A DNA stretch of 64,000 nt from CAWFPR01 sp963817635 (GTDB lineage Bacteria; Acidobacteriota; Vicinamibacteria; Vicinamibacterales; 2-12-FULL-66-21): NCBI GenBank assembly GCA_963817635.1, contig CAWFPR010000007.1:49051-113050 (forward strand). Reading direction: 5' to 3'. Numbering within the stretch: position 1 is the stretch's first letter; each line of letters starts with the position of its first letter. Shown here one piece after another: positions 18,191-29,890 of the stretch. The position numbers were made by a program, and so were the translations under genes. Below the pieces are notes generated by a model that was not told the DNA's origin, did no database searches, and worked only from the letters and a program-made list of their open reading frames with translations.

Positions 18191-19799
18191 TGGCCACACA
18201 GACGATCTACGGCGACGAGTCGCGGCAGGCGATCCTGCGTGGGCGTCGATCGCCTCGCGAACGCGGTGAAGGTAACGCTCGGGCCCAAGGGGCGCAACGT
18301 CATCCTGGACAAGTCCTATGGCTCGCCGACCATCACGAAAGACGGCGTCACGGTAGCGAAGGAGATCAGCCTGCCGGATGCCCTGGAGAACATGGGCGCG
18401 CAGATGGTGAAGGAAGTGGCGAGCCGGACGTCCGATGTCGCCGGCGACGGCACGACGACCGCGACCGTGCTCGCACAGGCGATCTTTCGCGAGGGCTCGC
18501 GCAACGTCACCGCCGGGGCGAATCCCATGGCACTCAAGCGCGGGATCGACCAGGCAGTCGCGGCGATGACGGCCGAACTGAAGGCCATGTCCAGGCCGGT
18601 CTGCGGGGCGATGATCGCGCAGGTCGGCACGATCTCGGCGAATCACGACGAGACCATCGGCCGCATCATCGCGGATGCGATGGAGAAGGTCGGGAAGGAC
18701 GGCGTCATCACGGTCGAGGAAGGCAAGACGCTCGACACGTCGCTCGAGATCGTCGAAGGCATGCAGTTCGACCGCGGGTATCTCTCGCCGTATTTCGTCA
18801 CGGATCCGGAGCGTATGGAGGTCGTGCTCGACGCGCCGTACATCCTGATTCACGAGAAGAAGATCAGCGCGCTGAAGGACCTCCTGCCGATCCTGGAGCT
18901 GGTCGCGCACGCCGCGCGCCCGCTGCTGATCATCGCGGAGGACATCGAGGGCGAGGCGCTGGCGACCCTCGTGGTCAACAAGCTGCGCGGCACGGTCCAC
19001 GTGGCGGCGGTCAAGGCGCCCGGCTACGGGGATCGGCGCAAGGCGATGCTCGAAGACGTCGCGATTCTGACCAGCGGCCGCGCGGTCACCGCGGATCTCG
19101 GGATCAAGCTGGAATCGGTGACGCTGGCGGATCTCGGACAGGCCCGCAAGGTCACCATCGACAAGGACACCACGACCATCATCGAGGGGGCCGGAAGCGC
19201 CGCGACGATTGGCGCGCGCGTGAAGCAGCTCAGAACGCAGGTCGAGGACAGCGAGTCGGACTACGATCGGGAGAAGCTGCAGGAGCGGCTCGCGAAACTC
19301 GTCGGCGGGGTGGCGATCGTCAAGGTCGGCGCCGCCACCGAGTCGGAAATGAAGGAGAAGAAGGCGCGCATCGAGGACGCGATGCACGCCACGAAGGCGG
19401 CGGTCGAGGAAGGGATCGTCGCCGGGGGTGGGGTGGCGCTGCTGCGCGCCGCGGGCGTGCTGGCCGGGCTGGCGCTCGAAGGGGACGCGCGGGTGGGCGC
19501 TGCCATCGTCGCGCGCGCCATCGAGGCCCCGATTCGCTGGATTGCCACCAATGCGGGCCACGAGGGGGCGATTGTCGTCCAGCGCGTGAAAGAGATGACC
19601 GGCGACGGCGGGTTCAACGCGCTGACGGATCGAGTACGAGGACCTGGTCAAGGCCGGCGTGATCGACCCGGCCAAGGTCGTGCGCTCGGCGCTTCAGAAT
19701 GCCGCGTCGGTGGCCGGCCTGCTGCTGACGACCGAAGCGGTCATCCACCAGGTCCGCGACGACGCCGCGCCGGCCGGTTCAGGGCGAGGCGGCATGTGA
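18190..19799 (+). CDS. groEL: Chaperonin GroEL (two frameshifts)
   Basis: 535 residues after removing two apparent one-base insertions, near 18240 and 19632. Landmarks: TLGPKGRNVILDKSYGSPTITKDGV (partial), ATP-site GDGTTTATVLAQ, LKRGIDQAV, apical domain (IVEGMQFDRGYLSPYFVTD), AAVKAPGYGDRRKAMLED, GGVAIVKVGAATESEMKEKK, VEEGIVAGGGVALLRA. After the second shift the end reads EYEDLVKAGVIDPAKVVRSALQNAASVAGLLLTTEA and finishes in GRGGM, a short form of the usual GGM tail. An essential gene would not tolerate real frameshifts, so these are most likely sequence errors. The stop overlaps the next gene's ATG. Confidence 0.95.
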
Positions 19800-20082
19800 T
19801 GGCCAACGAGTATCAGGCCCTGCACAAGTATCTCAAGGACCGGTTCGCGGACCGGATCGTCCTGACATTCGACGAAATCGAAGACCTCGTGGGGTTTCCG
19901 CTGCCCACCGAGGCGCGGCAGCAGAAGACCTGGTGGGTGAGCGGAGACGCGGCGACGCCGCGCTCCGCCGTCGAAGATGCGTGGACGCTTGCGAGCCGGA
20001 CGGCGACGATCAACATGGCGGCGCAGAATATCGCCTTCGAGCGCGACGACGGCCGTCGACCGCACACGGGCGGCGCGTCTAG
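19799..20082 (+). CDS. DUF7662-type protein downstream of groEL
   Basis: ATG 19799 overlaps the groEL stop (TGATG). The first 80 residues (MANEYQALHKYLKDRFADRI, LTFDEIEDLVGFPLPTEARQ, KTWWVSGD) match the DUF7662 pattern: a helix, the motif LTFxEIExxxGxxLPxxAR, a WW pair, and a final beta-strand (TINMAAQNIAFERDD). The uninterrupted frame would run far into the next, convergent gene, whereas a one-base change near 20050 gives a stop at 20080-20082, which fits the usual domain length. I therefore place the end there provisionally. The family's function is unknown to me. The coupling to groES-groEL by overlapping stop/start codons is unusual. Confidence 0.65.
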
Positions 20083-20117
20083 CCTTATCAGGCCACTGAA
20101 GCGTCCGGCGACCGCCA

Positions 20118-23100
20118 CTACCGGATCCTCGTGCCGAGCACGATCCGCACGTCGTGCGTCAGGCCGTCGTCGACGAGGGGAATCGCCGAGGCGTCGGTGG
20201 CCACGCCGTCGAGGGTCGCCGCGATCACGCCGCGGCACTGGTGCTCGGGGTTCGACACGAAGATCGTGTAGGGCGTGTGCTCACAGCGCCATGCGATCTC
20301 GTAGTTCGGCCAGGACGAGGGGATGCACGGGTTCACACTGAAGGTGCGGCCGCGCCGCCGCAGTCCCAGCATGCTCTCGATGCCCGCCCGTGTACATCCA
20401 CGCCGCCGATCCGGTATACCAGCTCCAGCCCGCGCGCCCTGCGTGCGGGCTCCGCCCGTACACGTCACCCGCCAGCACGTACGGCTCCGCCTTGTAACGC
20501 TCGACATCGCCGGCGCTGCGGGTGTGGTTGATGGGGTTGAGCATGTGAAAGAACTCGGTCACCTCGTCGCCACTCGCCAAGCCGCGCGAGCGCCATCAGA
20601 ATCCACATCGCCGCGTGCGTGTACTGGCCGCCGTTCTCACGGACGCCCGGTGGATACCCCTTGATGTAGCCCGGGTCCTGCGCCGACCGATCGAAAGGGG
20701 GATCCAGGAGGAGCAGCAGGCCCGACCCGCGCACGACGAGGGCCGTCCGCACCGCGTCCATGGCGCGTTCCGCGAAGCGTTGCGGGACCGCGCCGGAGAG
20801 GACGGCCCACGACTGCGCGATCGAGTCGATCCGGCATTCGTCGTTCTGCGCCGAACCGAGCGGCGCGCCGTCGTCGTAGTAGCCGCGCCGATACCATTCG
20901 CCATCCCACGTGAGCTGGAGCTGTGCGCCGAGGCGGCGCGCTTCGGCGCGGTAGCGCGAGGCCCGCGCGCTATCCAGCCGCGTGTCGCACAGGGCGGCGA
21001 AGTCGGTCAGCACGCCGTGCAGGAAGAAGCCCAGCCAGGTGCTTTCTCCGCGGCCCGCGTCGCCCACGCGGTTCATGCCGTCGTTCCAGTCCCCGGTTCC
21101 GAAGAGCGGAAGCCCGTGCGCACCGGACGTCAGCCCCTTATCGATTGCGCGGATGCAGTGGTCGAACAGCGGCCGCGCCTCCGCGATCCCCGTCGGCAGT
21201 CCGTACGCCTCGACCTCGCCAGCGGCCAGCAGCGGCCCAACGAGGAACGGAACGGGTTCATCGAGAATGGCCACATCGCCGGTCGTGCGCACGTATTCGG
21301 CAACCACGTGCGGGAGCCACAGGAGATCGTCGGAGCAGCGCGTGCGGAGGCCGCGGCCCGCCGGCTCGTGCCACCAGTGCTGCACGTCCCCTTCCACGAA
21401 CTGGCGTCCCGCCGCCCGGAGCACGTGCTCGCGCGCGAGATCTGGACGCGACAGCGACAGCGCCATCACGTCCTGCAGCTGGTCGCGGAAGCCGAATGCG
21501 CCGCCGGGCTGATAGTAGCCGCCGCGGGTCCACAGCCGGCAACTGATCGCCTGGTAGAGCAGCCAGCCGTTGAGCAGCGCGTCGAACGAATCGTCCGGCG
21601 TGCGCACCTGGATAGCGCCAAGCGTGCCGTGCCAGGCTGTGCACACCCGCTCGCGGGCTTCGATGGCCCGGTCGGCGGTCTGGTGGCGCGCAATCAGCTC
21701 GCGTGCATGATCCCGATCGACGCCGTGGCCCAGCAGGAACACGAGCTGCCGGCTCTCACCGGGTTGCAGCAGGCACCTGACGTGCAGCGCCGCGCACGGA
21801 TCCAGGCCGGGGCCGACCTGCCCCGACAGCGTAGCCTGCCGCAGCGCCGCCGGCTGCGACACGTCGCCGTTTCGCCCGAGAAACGACCGCCGGTCGGCCG
21901 TGATGGAGGCCGGTGGCGCGCTCGCGCACGAGAACGCCACGTGGCCGGCGAATTCCGAGTTGTAGGCGTTGGTCGCGAAGATCGCCCCGCTCGGGGAATC
22001 GGCTTCGGTGACGACGTGCCGCTGCTCGCCGTCGCGCGGCGGCCCGAGCACCCACTCGCTGTATGAGAAGATGCTCAGCATCCTCGGCGCGGTGCCGCCG
22101 TTGGAAATCGTGAGGAGCGAGAACTTCACCGGGTCGGCCGCGTCGACGAAGACGTCGAGCTCGTGATCGATGCCGTGCGCGGACCGCGTGAACCTCGTCA
22201 CGCCAGGGCGATGCCGGACGACCGAGCGGCCAGCGGCCTGCCGCGCCATCGGACCCGGAGTCGGCGTCCAGGCTTCACCCGTCTCATCGTCGCGCACGAA
22301 AATCGCCTCCGCGGTCGGGTCCGTGACGGGGTCGTTCGCGAACGGCGTCAGCCGGTTTTCACGGCTGTTGCCCGCCCACGTGTGCGCCGATCCCGAGCCT
22401 GTGACGATCGTGCCGAAATGGGGGTTCGCGATCACGTTGACCCACGGCATCGGTGTCTCGTCCGCGCCCTCGAGGACGATTGCATACGCCTGTGCGTCAT
22501 CGGTGAAGCCGCCGATGCCATTCCCCAGCGTGAGGTCGGGAACCGCGGGAGGGACCGACGGGGCGCGATCGGGCGGTGCTTTCGTCGGCACGAGAGGGGC
22601 GGCGGGCGAGTGCGCGGCGTCCGGACGGTCGAGCTGAGTGCGGAGATCGCCGCGATCGCTGACGAGAATCACTTCCGCGACGGCGTCGAGCAGGACGCGC
22701 TCTGTTTGAGTCAGGCGATCGGCCCGGAGCAGGTACGCGCCGCCCGGCCGGTGCAGCCACGTACTCCATGGGCCGTCGTCGAGGACGGCTGTGAGCTCCG
22801 ACTGGATCTCGTCGAGGTAGCCGACCGGGTGCTCGTTGATGATCACGACGTCCGCGCTCAGTCCTTTGAGACGCCAGGTACTCCTGCGCCTGGAGCACCT
22901 GTCTGACCAGGCCAAGGCCGTCGTGGCCTACGACGCGCACGAGCAGGACCGGGAGATCCCCGGAAATCGAGTGGCGCCACAGGCCAGGTTGCCCGAGCTG
23001 ATTTGTGCGCAGGGTGTCGGCGCCGGCGCGCAGCGAGCCATCCACCCCGAGCACCCGCGAGGCGAGGCGTTCGAACAGCCTGGCCTCCTCGGCGGTGATG

Positions 23101-26100
23101 CCGAGGTGACGCAGGGCGCTCTGCGCACCCGTCACTGCCAGCGCGAAGGTCCGCGCGGCCGCATTCGGGTCGTGGTACTTCCGCGCCAGCGCCTCGGCGG
23201 TGCCACGGTCCGGGGCCATTCCGGTGGCGAAGGAAAGCCGGACCGTTGCGCCCGGCAGGACCCGGATGTGCTGACGCAGGCTCACGATCGGATCGAGCAC
23301 GACGCCGGTCGTGCCTGACAACGCGCGGCCGTCCATGGCCACCGGATCGGCGGGCCCGCGACCGCGACCGAGGAAGCGCGCGCGGTCGGTCTCCCATTCG
23401 ACGGGGCCCTGCGGCCGGCCCTGGAGGCTCATGGCGTGGAATGCCCAGGCCCCGGTCTCGCGCGGATCGCGCGGCCGGCGATGGCAGAGCAGCGCCGCGC
23501 TGTCCGGCAGGTACTCGGTCTCGATGAACAGCTTGCCGAACGCCGGGTGGGCCAGGTCGGTGGTGGCGGGCATGAGGACGATCTCGCCGTAGCTGGTGAC
23601 GTCGATCTCCCGGATGCGCGTGCCGTGGTTGCGCACCTCGAGCCGCCGCACTTCGACGTCGTCTTCCGCCGACACCGCGATGTCGAGGTGCGTGGACAGG
23701 TCGTCGTCGCGCCGGCGGAAGCTCGCCCGATCGGCGGAAAAGGTGACGGCGTAGTCCTCCGGCTCCCGGCGCGACGGCTGATAGGTCGCGGACCAGACGG
23801 CGCCGCTGCGAACGTCCCGCAGGTAGATGAACTGCCCGTCCGCGTCACGGGTGGCGTCGCGGCGCCAGCGGGTCACGGGAAGCGTGCGCCACGTGCTGGC
23901 GCCACCGCCGGCATTGGTGACCGAGGTGACGTAGTTCCCGTTCGACAGGAACTGCGTGTGCGGCGACGCGGTATGCGCGGTGCGGTAGCGGCGGACCGGA
24001 GTGGACGGCAGGAGCACGGCGACGCGCAACGGTTCCGGGGGCCGCGGCTCGATGATGGCGGTCGCCCGCGGCACCCGTTCCTGCAGCAACAGCTCGGTCG
24101 CCTGCACCCGGGGTTCGGCGTGGAACCGCTCGATCATCAGGTCGCTCATCAGCGCGTTGGTCACGGCGATGAGCGTCATGGCCGCGTGATGCGCGAAGTA
24201 GGTTGGCACCACGACGCCGCGCACGTTCGCTTCGTACTCGCCCGGTGCGCCCGCGTCGGGCCCGCGGTGCGTGTAGTCCACGGCATCGAAGAAACCGTAG
24301 TCGCCCGCTGCGCCGATGGCCTCGAGGCGCCGCAGGTTCGAGATGCTGGCAGCCGGGTCGATCACGACGGCAAGTGCCGTGGCGTACGGCGCGACGACCA
24401 CCTCGTCGCCGAGTCCTCGCTTGAGGCCGAGCCCGGGAATGCCGAAGGCCTTGTACTGGTAGGTGCCATGGCGGTCGACGAGGTTGTAGGCGGATTCCGA
24501 GATGCCCCACGGGATCGCGCGCGCCGCCCCGTAGTCCTGCTGCCGGCGCACCACCATGCGGCACGACTCGTCGAGCAGCGTGTCGGGATAGGAGCGCATC
24601 ACGAGCAGCGGCATGAGGTACTCGAACAGCGTCGCGCTCCACGACAGCAGCACGGGCGCGCCGTCGACTGCCGTGACCGGCCGTCCGAGGTGAAACCAGT
24701 GCGACTCCGGGGCGTCTCCCTTGGCGATGGCGAGGAAGCTGGCCAGGCGCGCTTCGGACGCGAGCAGGTCGTAGTACGACGCATCGAGCCGCCCGGGGCG
24801 ATCGGCATCGTTCAGCCGGTAGCCGATCGCGAACAGCTGACGCTTGCGATCGAGGAGAAACCGGAAGTCCATGCTGTCGAAGAGCGCCGTCGCCCGCCGC
24901 GACAGATCGGGTGCGATGTCGCGGAGCCCGACCGACAACGTCAGGAGGGATCCTGCGAGATTGCCGCTGTCCACGGTGGACACGTACTTCGGCAGCAGCG
25001 GCGACAGCGTCTCGGTGTTGTACCAGTTGAGCCAGTGTCCCTCGAACCGCTCGAGTCGCTCGAGCGTTGCCAGTGTGCCGCCGATCCGGCGCACGAGTTC
25101 CGGCTGGTCGATGAATCCGAGGTCGTGCGCGGACAGGGTCGCGAGCAGGCCGAGTCCGATGTTGGTCGGGGACGAACGGTGCGCGACTGTCGCGTCCGCG
25201 CCGATCTGCACGTTGTCCGGAGGCAGCGCGTGGTCCGCGGCCGTCACGAAGTCCCCGAAGTAGCGCCAGGTGTTTCGGGCGACATCGAGGAGGTAGGCAC
25301 GGTCCGCCGCTGTCAGCGGCAGGCGGCGCCTGGGCATCGGGCGGCTGAGCGCAAAGGCGACGGCTGGCGCCACGATCCACAGGCTCGCGACGGGCAGGGC
25401 GAAGGGCAGAGCGGCCGATCGAGACACCGCGACAGCGAGCAGCACGACGGCTCCCAGCGCCGGGCTCGCAATCATGCCCCTCAGGAACGCCCGGAACTCG
25501 ACCCGACCGCCGCGGGCCGCGCTGGCCGCCGCCGTTTCCCATTCGAGGAGCCGCCGGTGCGTCACACCCAGCCGCACGAGCGTAATGGCAATCGCGTGCA
25601 CCCGCTCGGCGGCCTCGTTCGCCATGAACGTGAGCTGGAGGGCGCCGCGGGCGGCGGCCGTCTTGACCTCGTCCAGGCCGGTGCGCAGGAACACACGGCG
25701 CGACTCTCCACGCCCCGGGCCTCGCAGGATCTCCAGGGCACGCCAGAGACTGGGAAACGCGAGCGCCAGCAGCCCGGCCGCGGTCCACACAGCAGGACGG
25801 CCCGGCAGCGCCGTCCAGCCGGCTACGAGCAGCGCAAGCGTCGCCGGGGGCAGCAGACTGCGGCGAAGGTTGTCGAGGATCTTCCAGCGCGCGATCATCG
25901 GCAGGCGATTGCGGACGATACCGGCCCGCGAGGACACGTACGGCAGCAGCCACCGAAGAATCTGCCAGTCGCCGCGCACCCACCGGTGTTGGCGCCGGGC
26001 GTGCGCCAGAACGCTGGACGGATAGTCGTCCACCACCTCGACGTCGGAGACGAGCGCCGTTCGCGCGTAGAGACCCTCGAACAGGTCGTGGGAGAGGAGG

Positions 26101-28329
26101 GCGTTCTCGGGCACGCGTCCGTCGAGGGCCGCCGCGAAGGCATCGACGTCGTACAGCCCCTTGCCGGTGAAGATGCCTTCGCCGAAAAGATCCTGGTACA
26201 CGTCGGAGACAGCGGTGGTGTAGGGATCGACGCCGGTGTGGCCGGCATATGTCCGCGCGAAGAGCGAGCCGGCCGCGCTGGCCATCGTCACGCTCACCCG
26301 CGGCTGGAGAATCGCGTAGCCCTCCGTCACGCGTCCGGATTCGGGGTCGAACCGCGGACGGTTCAATGGATGCGCGATGATGCCGACGAGCCGTCGCGCG
26401 GCGTCGCGCGGCAGCCGCGTGTCGGAATCGAGCGTGATGCAGTAGTGGACCGACCGCAGGACGTCGAGGTCGCCCACCTGGGTGGAGAAACTCGTGTCGC
26501 TGGCGCCGCGCAGCAGGCGGTTGAACTCCTCGATCTTGCCGCGCTTGCGTTCCCACCCGATCCACGCGTCCTCGCGCACGTTCCATTGCCGGGCACGGTG
26601 GAAGAGGAAGAACCGGTTGCCCTGGAGGCCCCCGTACTTGATGTTCAGCGCCTGGATTCCCGCGCACGCGCGGTCCAGGATCGTCGCGTCGTCCGGGGCG
26701 TCGAGCGTAGCGGTGTCCGCGAAGTCGCTCAGGATGGCTACGTGCACCGAGGGATCGAGATTGCCGAGCGCCAATACCTCGACATGTTCGACCAGGGCGT
26801 CCACGCCAGCCACGGTGGTCAGCATCGTCGGCACGATGACCATCGTGCGGGCGCTCTCCGGAATTCCGCTGGAGAAGTCGAGTCGCGGCAGGCGCTGGGG
26901 TTTGACGAGCCGGACGACGGCGCGCTGGACGAGCGCGATGGCGAGGTCGCTGGCCGGGATCAGCGCGAAGATCGCCGCGAGGAGGAACCAGGCGGTGCTG
27001 CCGCCGGCATCCACGGCATAGCCGCCGGCGGCGGCGACGAACAGCGCCGTTACGAGCGTGATCGAGCCGAGGTAGAGGGAGGCCGGCCAGCGCAGGAGGA
27101 CCCGGGTGAATCGCTTCGACAACGGGGGACGGTAGGCGAGATCGGCTTCCAGATCGGCAAGCCCGCCATCCACGAGGTGATAGCCGACGTGTGCCTGCCG
27201 GTCGGCCGCGGTGCCGTTCGCGGCTGCCTGGCGCGCGCTCTCGATCGCCTTGAGCGCCACGCGAATCTGGGCCTCGCCGCTCGATGGCGCCAGGGCCTCG
27301 ACGGCCTGGCGCTGCCGGTCGCGACTCAGGAAGTCCATGTGACGGTAGGCGCCGGCGGGATCGCGCCGCAGCACTTGTTCGACGAGGCTGACCGACTCGA
27401 CGTAGTCCTGCCAGTCGGTTGTCGCGCAGAGGCGGAGGCTCGTGATCGCGTTGGCCACCGACGCCTCGGCCATGCCCTGGCGCTGATGTTCGACCCGGAC
27501 GGTGTCTTCGGCCGTGGTGTGCCGCAAGGCGAGATGGCCGTCGACCGCCACCCGAACGGGAGACAGCCGGACGCCGTACTCGCGGATGCGATGCAGCACC
27601 TGCACGATGAACGCGGTGGTCGAACCGGCCCGGATATCTTCGACGCCGCTCGTGTCGGCGGCCCGCGCCACGTAGCGGTCGGCCGCGAGGCGCGCCGCCC
27701 GGGCCGACATCAGCTCTTCGGCCAGGCGGCGCAGGTTCTCGATGAGCGCGACCTTGAGCATGCTCGGCCACGCCCACAGTTCGCCGATGGTGAGCGGCGC
27801 GACGCGCTGGTAGCTGTTCAGGAAATGGACCAGCTGCTGGCGATCGAGCCGGCTGTCGCTCTGGCGGATCAGCTCCACCGCTATCGCATAGACCCGCGCC
27901 TGACCGGCGTGATCGCGGGAGGCCAGCGTGGGCAGTGTGCGGTAGTAGGTGCGCGGGAGGTTGCGGCGGATGTCGATGATGTCGGCCGTGATGAGAGGGA
28001 AATTGTCGAGGAGCCACTCAGCCGCCGACACGACGAACTGTCCCGTGCGCACATCGTCGGCCAGCGTCCGGTAGGCTGCACGCAGGACGCGCGCATTGTC
28101 GTCGAAGCGGGGGAAGATCGTGCGCGCGCGATGGCGCGGATCCGGATCGAGGGTGAGACTGGCGGCCAGCGCCAGGGCGCGCTCTTCGAGCGTCTCGATA
28201 CTCAGAAGCTCGTCGCGCAGCGGCTTGTCGGCCGCCCTCGGTTGCCGCCGCAGCCAGCTGGCCAGCAGGATCCGTCCTTCCAGAATTGCTTTAGTGAGGG
28301 CTGAAGGCTGGGCTGGCCGCAGGGCTCAT
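20118..28329 (-). CDS. ndvB: Cyclic beta-1,2-glucan synthase-like protein (GT84-GH94; few frameshifts)
   Basis: A giant inner-membrane enzyme of roughly 2,730 residues; members of the NdvB/ChvB family make and size cyclic beta-1,2-glucans for the periplasm. N-terminal helical region (AEWLLDNFPLITADIIDIRR), TM helices near 27,000-27,100, then a GT84 glycosyltransferase with the DxD motif in CITLDSDTRLPRDA (about 26,430) and HRWVRGDWQILRW (about 25,990), more TM helices, a glucoamylase-like middle region, and C-terminal GH94 phosphorylase-like domains including GTGDWNDGMNRVG with the presumed general acid Asp. Single-base shifts occur near 22,870, 20,583 and 20,392. The 5' end is unresolved: the frame is open upstream of 28,052 but has no good start; ATG 28,329 would need one more indel near 28,295. 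The PAP2 gene lies just upstream. Confidence 0.88.
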
Positions 28330-28412
28330 GAAAGCGTGGCAGGCAAGTATACCGCCCCTGACACGCGTCCGCGCGCCCCTTTCGGCCGCAGAACGTGCGA
28401 GGGCGGCGGCCG

Positions 28413-29243
28413 TCACCGCCGCGGCTTGAGGTTGACCATGATCCCGGCGCCCCTCGGCAGCAGCATGGGCGACGCGTAGAAGTTGCGCCCGTGCCAGGTG
28501 ACCGAGCGGCCGATGATGATGCCGACGCCGGCGCCAAACGCCACGTCGCTCGCGAAGTGCCGCTCGTCATGCAGGCGCGAGATCGCGACGTAGGACGCGA
28601 TCGTGTAGGTCGGCACCGCCCAGCGCCATCCCAGGTGCTGCTGCAGCACCGTGGCGGCGGCAAACGTCATCGTCGCGTGCCCGGAGGGGAAGGAGTAGCC
28701 GGAGGCGCGCGTGCCGTCCGTGCGCAGCGGACGATCACGACGCACGCTGAACTTGATGGCTTCGACGATGCCTTCCGACAGCAGCGACGATTCGATGAGG
28801 TCCATCCCCAGGTGCGCCGTGCGCGTCTGATGGCGATGCCGGCCGATGGCCCATGTCGTGACGCCCGTGCCCAGCAGCACCGGCAGCGACCCGACGTACT
28901 TGCCCGGCTTGAACACCGTGTCCGCCGACACCGGATCCCCGGAGCCGCGGTTGATCTGGTTGTCCGACGGGTGCACCGCCAGCGCCAGCGCGCTGCCGGC
29001 CGCGAGCCAGTAGATCGAGTTCCTCCGCGGGATGTGACGCAGGTCCTCGCCGAGGTTGTGGAACAGCGCCGGGAAGAACCGTTGGGTGGGCTTGGCGGCC
29101 TCTTCCCCCTGCGCGGTCTTCTGGCCCTGAACGGGCGGCGTCGCCGGCGGCGCCTGCGCTCGCGCGACACCGGGGACGACGAGCGAGAGGACCATCGCCG
29201 TCACGATGGTCATCCGTGGGAGGCGCTGAACGAATGCGATCAT
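28413..29243 (-). CDS. PAP2-family phosphatase
   Basis: 276 residues from ATG 29243, chosen because AGGAG sits seven bases upstream and a signal peptide follows (LPRMTIVTAMVLSLVVPGVARAQ). The three PAP2 phosphatase motifs are present: KFSVRRDRPLR (motif 1), FPSGHATMTFA (motif 2, PSGH), and SRLHDERHFASDV (motif 3, SRxxxxxHxxxD with the catalytic His). Between them are membrane-like stretches (LGTGVTTWAIG, AGVGIIIGRS). The family removes phosphate from lipid phosphates such as undecaprenyl pyrophosphate or phosphatidic acid at the outer face of the inner membrane. It precedes the glucan synthase on the same strand with an 84-base gap, so it may supply or recycle a membrane carrier for envelope glycan synthesis; that link is inference. 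Confidence 0.9.
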   Translation of the reverse strand: MIAFVQRLPRMTIVTAMVLSLVVPGVARAQAPPATPPVQGQKTAQGEEAAKPTQRFFPALFHNLGEDLRHIPRRNSIYWLAAGSALALAVHPSDNQINRGSGDPVSADTVFKPGKYVGSLPVLLGTGVTTWAIGRHRHQTRTAHLGMDLIESSLLSEGIVEAIKFSVRRDRPLRTDGTRASGYSFPSGHATMTFAAATVLQQHLGWRWAVPTYTIASYVAISRLHDERHFASDVAFGAGVGIIIGRSVTWHGRNFYASPMLLPRGAGIMVNLKPRR

Positions 29244-29281
29244 CCACACTCCTGTGGTGGGCCGACGCTCCGGCTCGCGAC

Positions 29282-29287
29282 AGTATA
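29282..29287 (-). promoter_or_regulatory. Candidate -10 element (TATACT) for the PAP2 gene
   Basis: On the minus strand TATACT lies 38 bases upstream of the PAP2 ATG, giving a leader of about 32 bases with AGGAG. The -35 region is not recognisable. Pattern-based call. Confidence 0.3.
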
Positions 29288-29397
29288 AACGCAGAGCCCG
29301 CCGGCATGGCACTGACGGTGCGGGCTTTCTGCGCATCGAGGTAGAATCCGCAGGAATGGGCATCGCCTGACCCATACAGGCACTCGGGGCAAGGGGA

Positions 29398-29788
29398 TTA
29401 GCGCGGGGATGCCGGGGCGGCGTCGCGAATGATGAAGACCAGTTCCCCCGGCTTGACGAGGCCGAGTTCTTCCCTGGCCACCGACTCGATCGCGCCGGGA
29501 TCCTCGTTCAGACGCCGCACCTGCTCGCGCAACTGGTCGTTCTCTGCGCCGCAGCTGGTCGACCGCGGTCGCCAGTTCCCGGTGTTCGCGGCGCGCCTTC
29601 AGCGTTTCGAGCAGCCCGCGTTCGCCGATGAGCGCATCGACGACCAGCACGATGGTCGTGAAAATGAGAAGAAAATGCACCGTCCGCCGCCGGATGGCAG
29701 ATATCCGTGGCGGCGGCACCGACCGGCGCCTCAGCGGCTCGGGGCCCGGGGCGCGGCCGGAGGGGACTGGCGGGGCGAGAATCGGCAT
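29398..29788 (-). CDS. FtsB/DivIC-like septum formation initiator (one frameshift)
   Basis: About 129 residues from ATG 29788. A Pro/Arg-rich cytoplasmic tail (residues 1-38) is followed by one TM helix (VHFLLIFTTIVLVVDALIG) and a coiled coil (LLETLKARREHRELATAVDQLRR). A one-base shift near 29,553 leads to the rest of the coiled coil (ENDQLREQVRRLNEDPGAIE) and the family's C-terminal signature SVAREELGLVKPGELVFII. Single TM plus coiled coil plus this end identify the DivIC/FtsB family, which links FtsL and FtsQ/DivIB in the divisome. The N-terminal tail is longer than in FtsB of E. coli. Expected to be essential, so the shift is probably a sequence error. Confidence 0.85.
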
Positions 29789-29890
29789 CGCAGCGTCGCG
29801 AGTCTCCTTTGTACAATAGTTTCGCGCCGGTGTGGTCGGCAAAATAGTCCCTTCCCGCTCGTGCAGGTGAAATTCGAGACCGCCGACCCG

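Noticed and set aside
17704..19662. A 652-codon plus-strand frame over groES and groEL
   Set aside because: It is the wrong frame of two unmistakable chaperonin genes; its Gly/Arg/His-rich sequence has no family likeness.
23436..28304. A 1,600-codon open frame on the plus strand
   Set aside because: It is exactly antisense to the glucan-synthase gene, is very rich in Arg, Val, Asp and Gly, shows no domain, and is a typical by-product of GC-rich codon use on the other strand.
29330..29397. Possible small RNA between the PAP2 and FtsB-like genes
   Set aside because: GGTAGAATCCGCAG and a short hairpin are visible, but there is no clear terminator or family match, so I keep only the promoter-like similarity.
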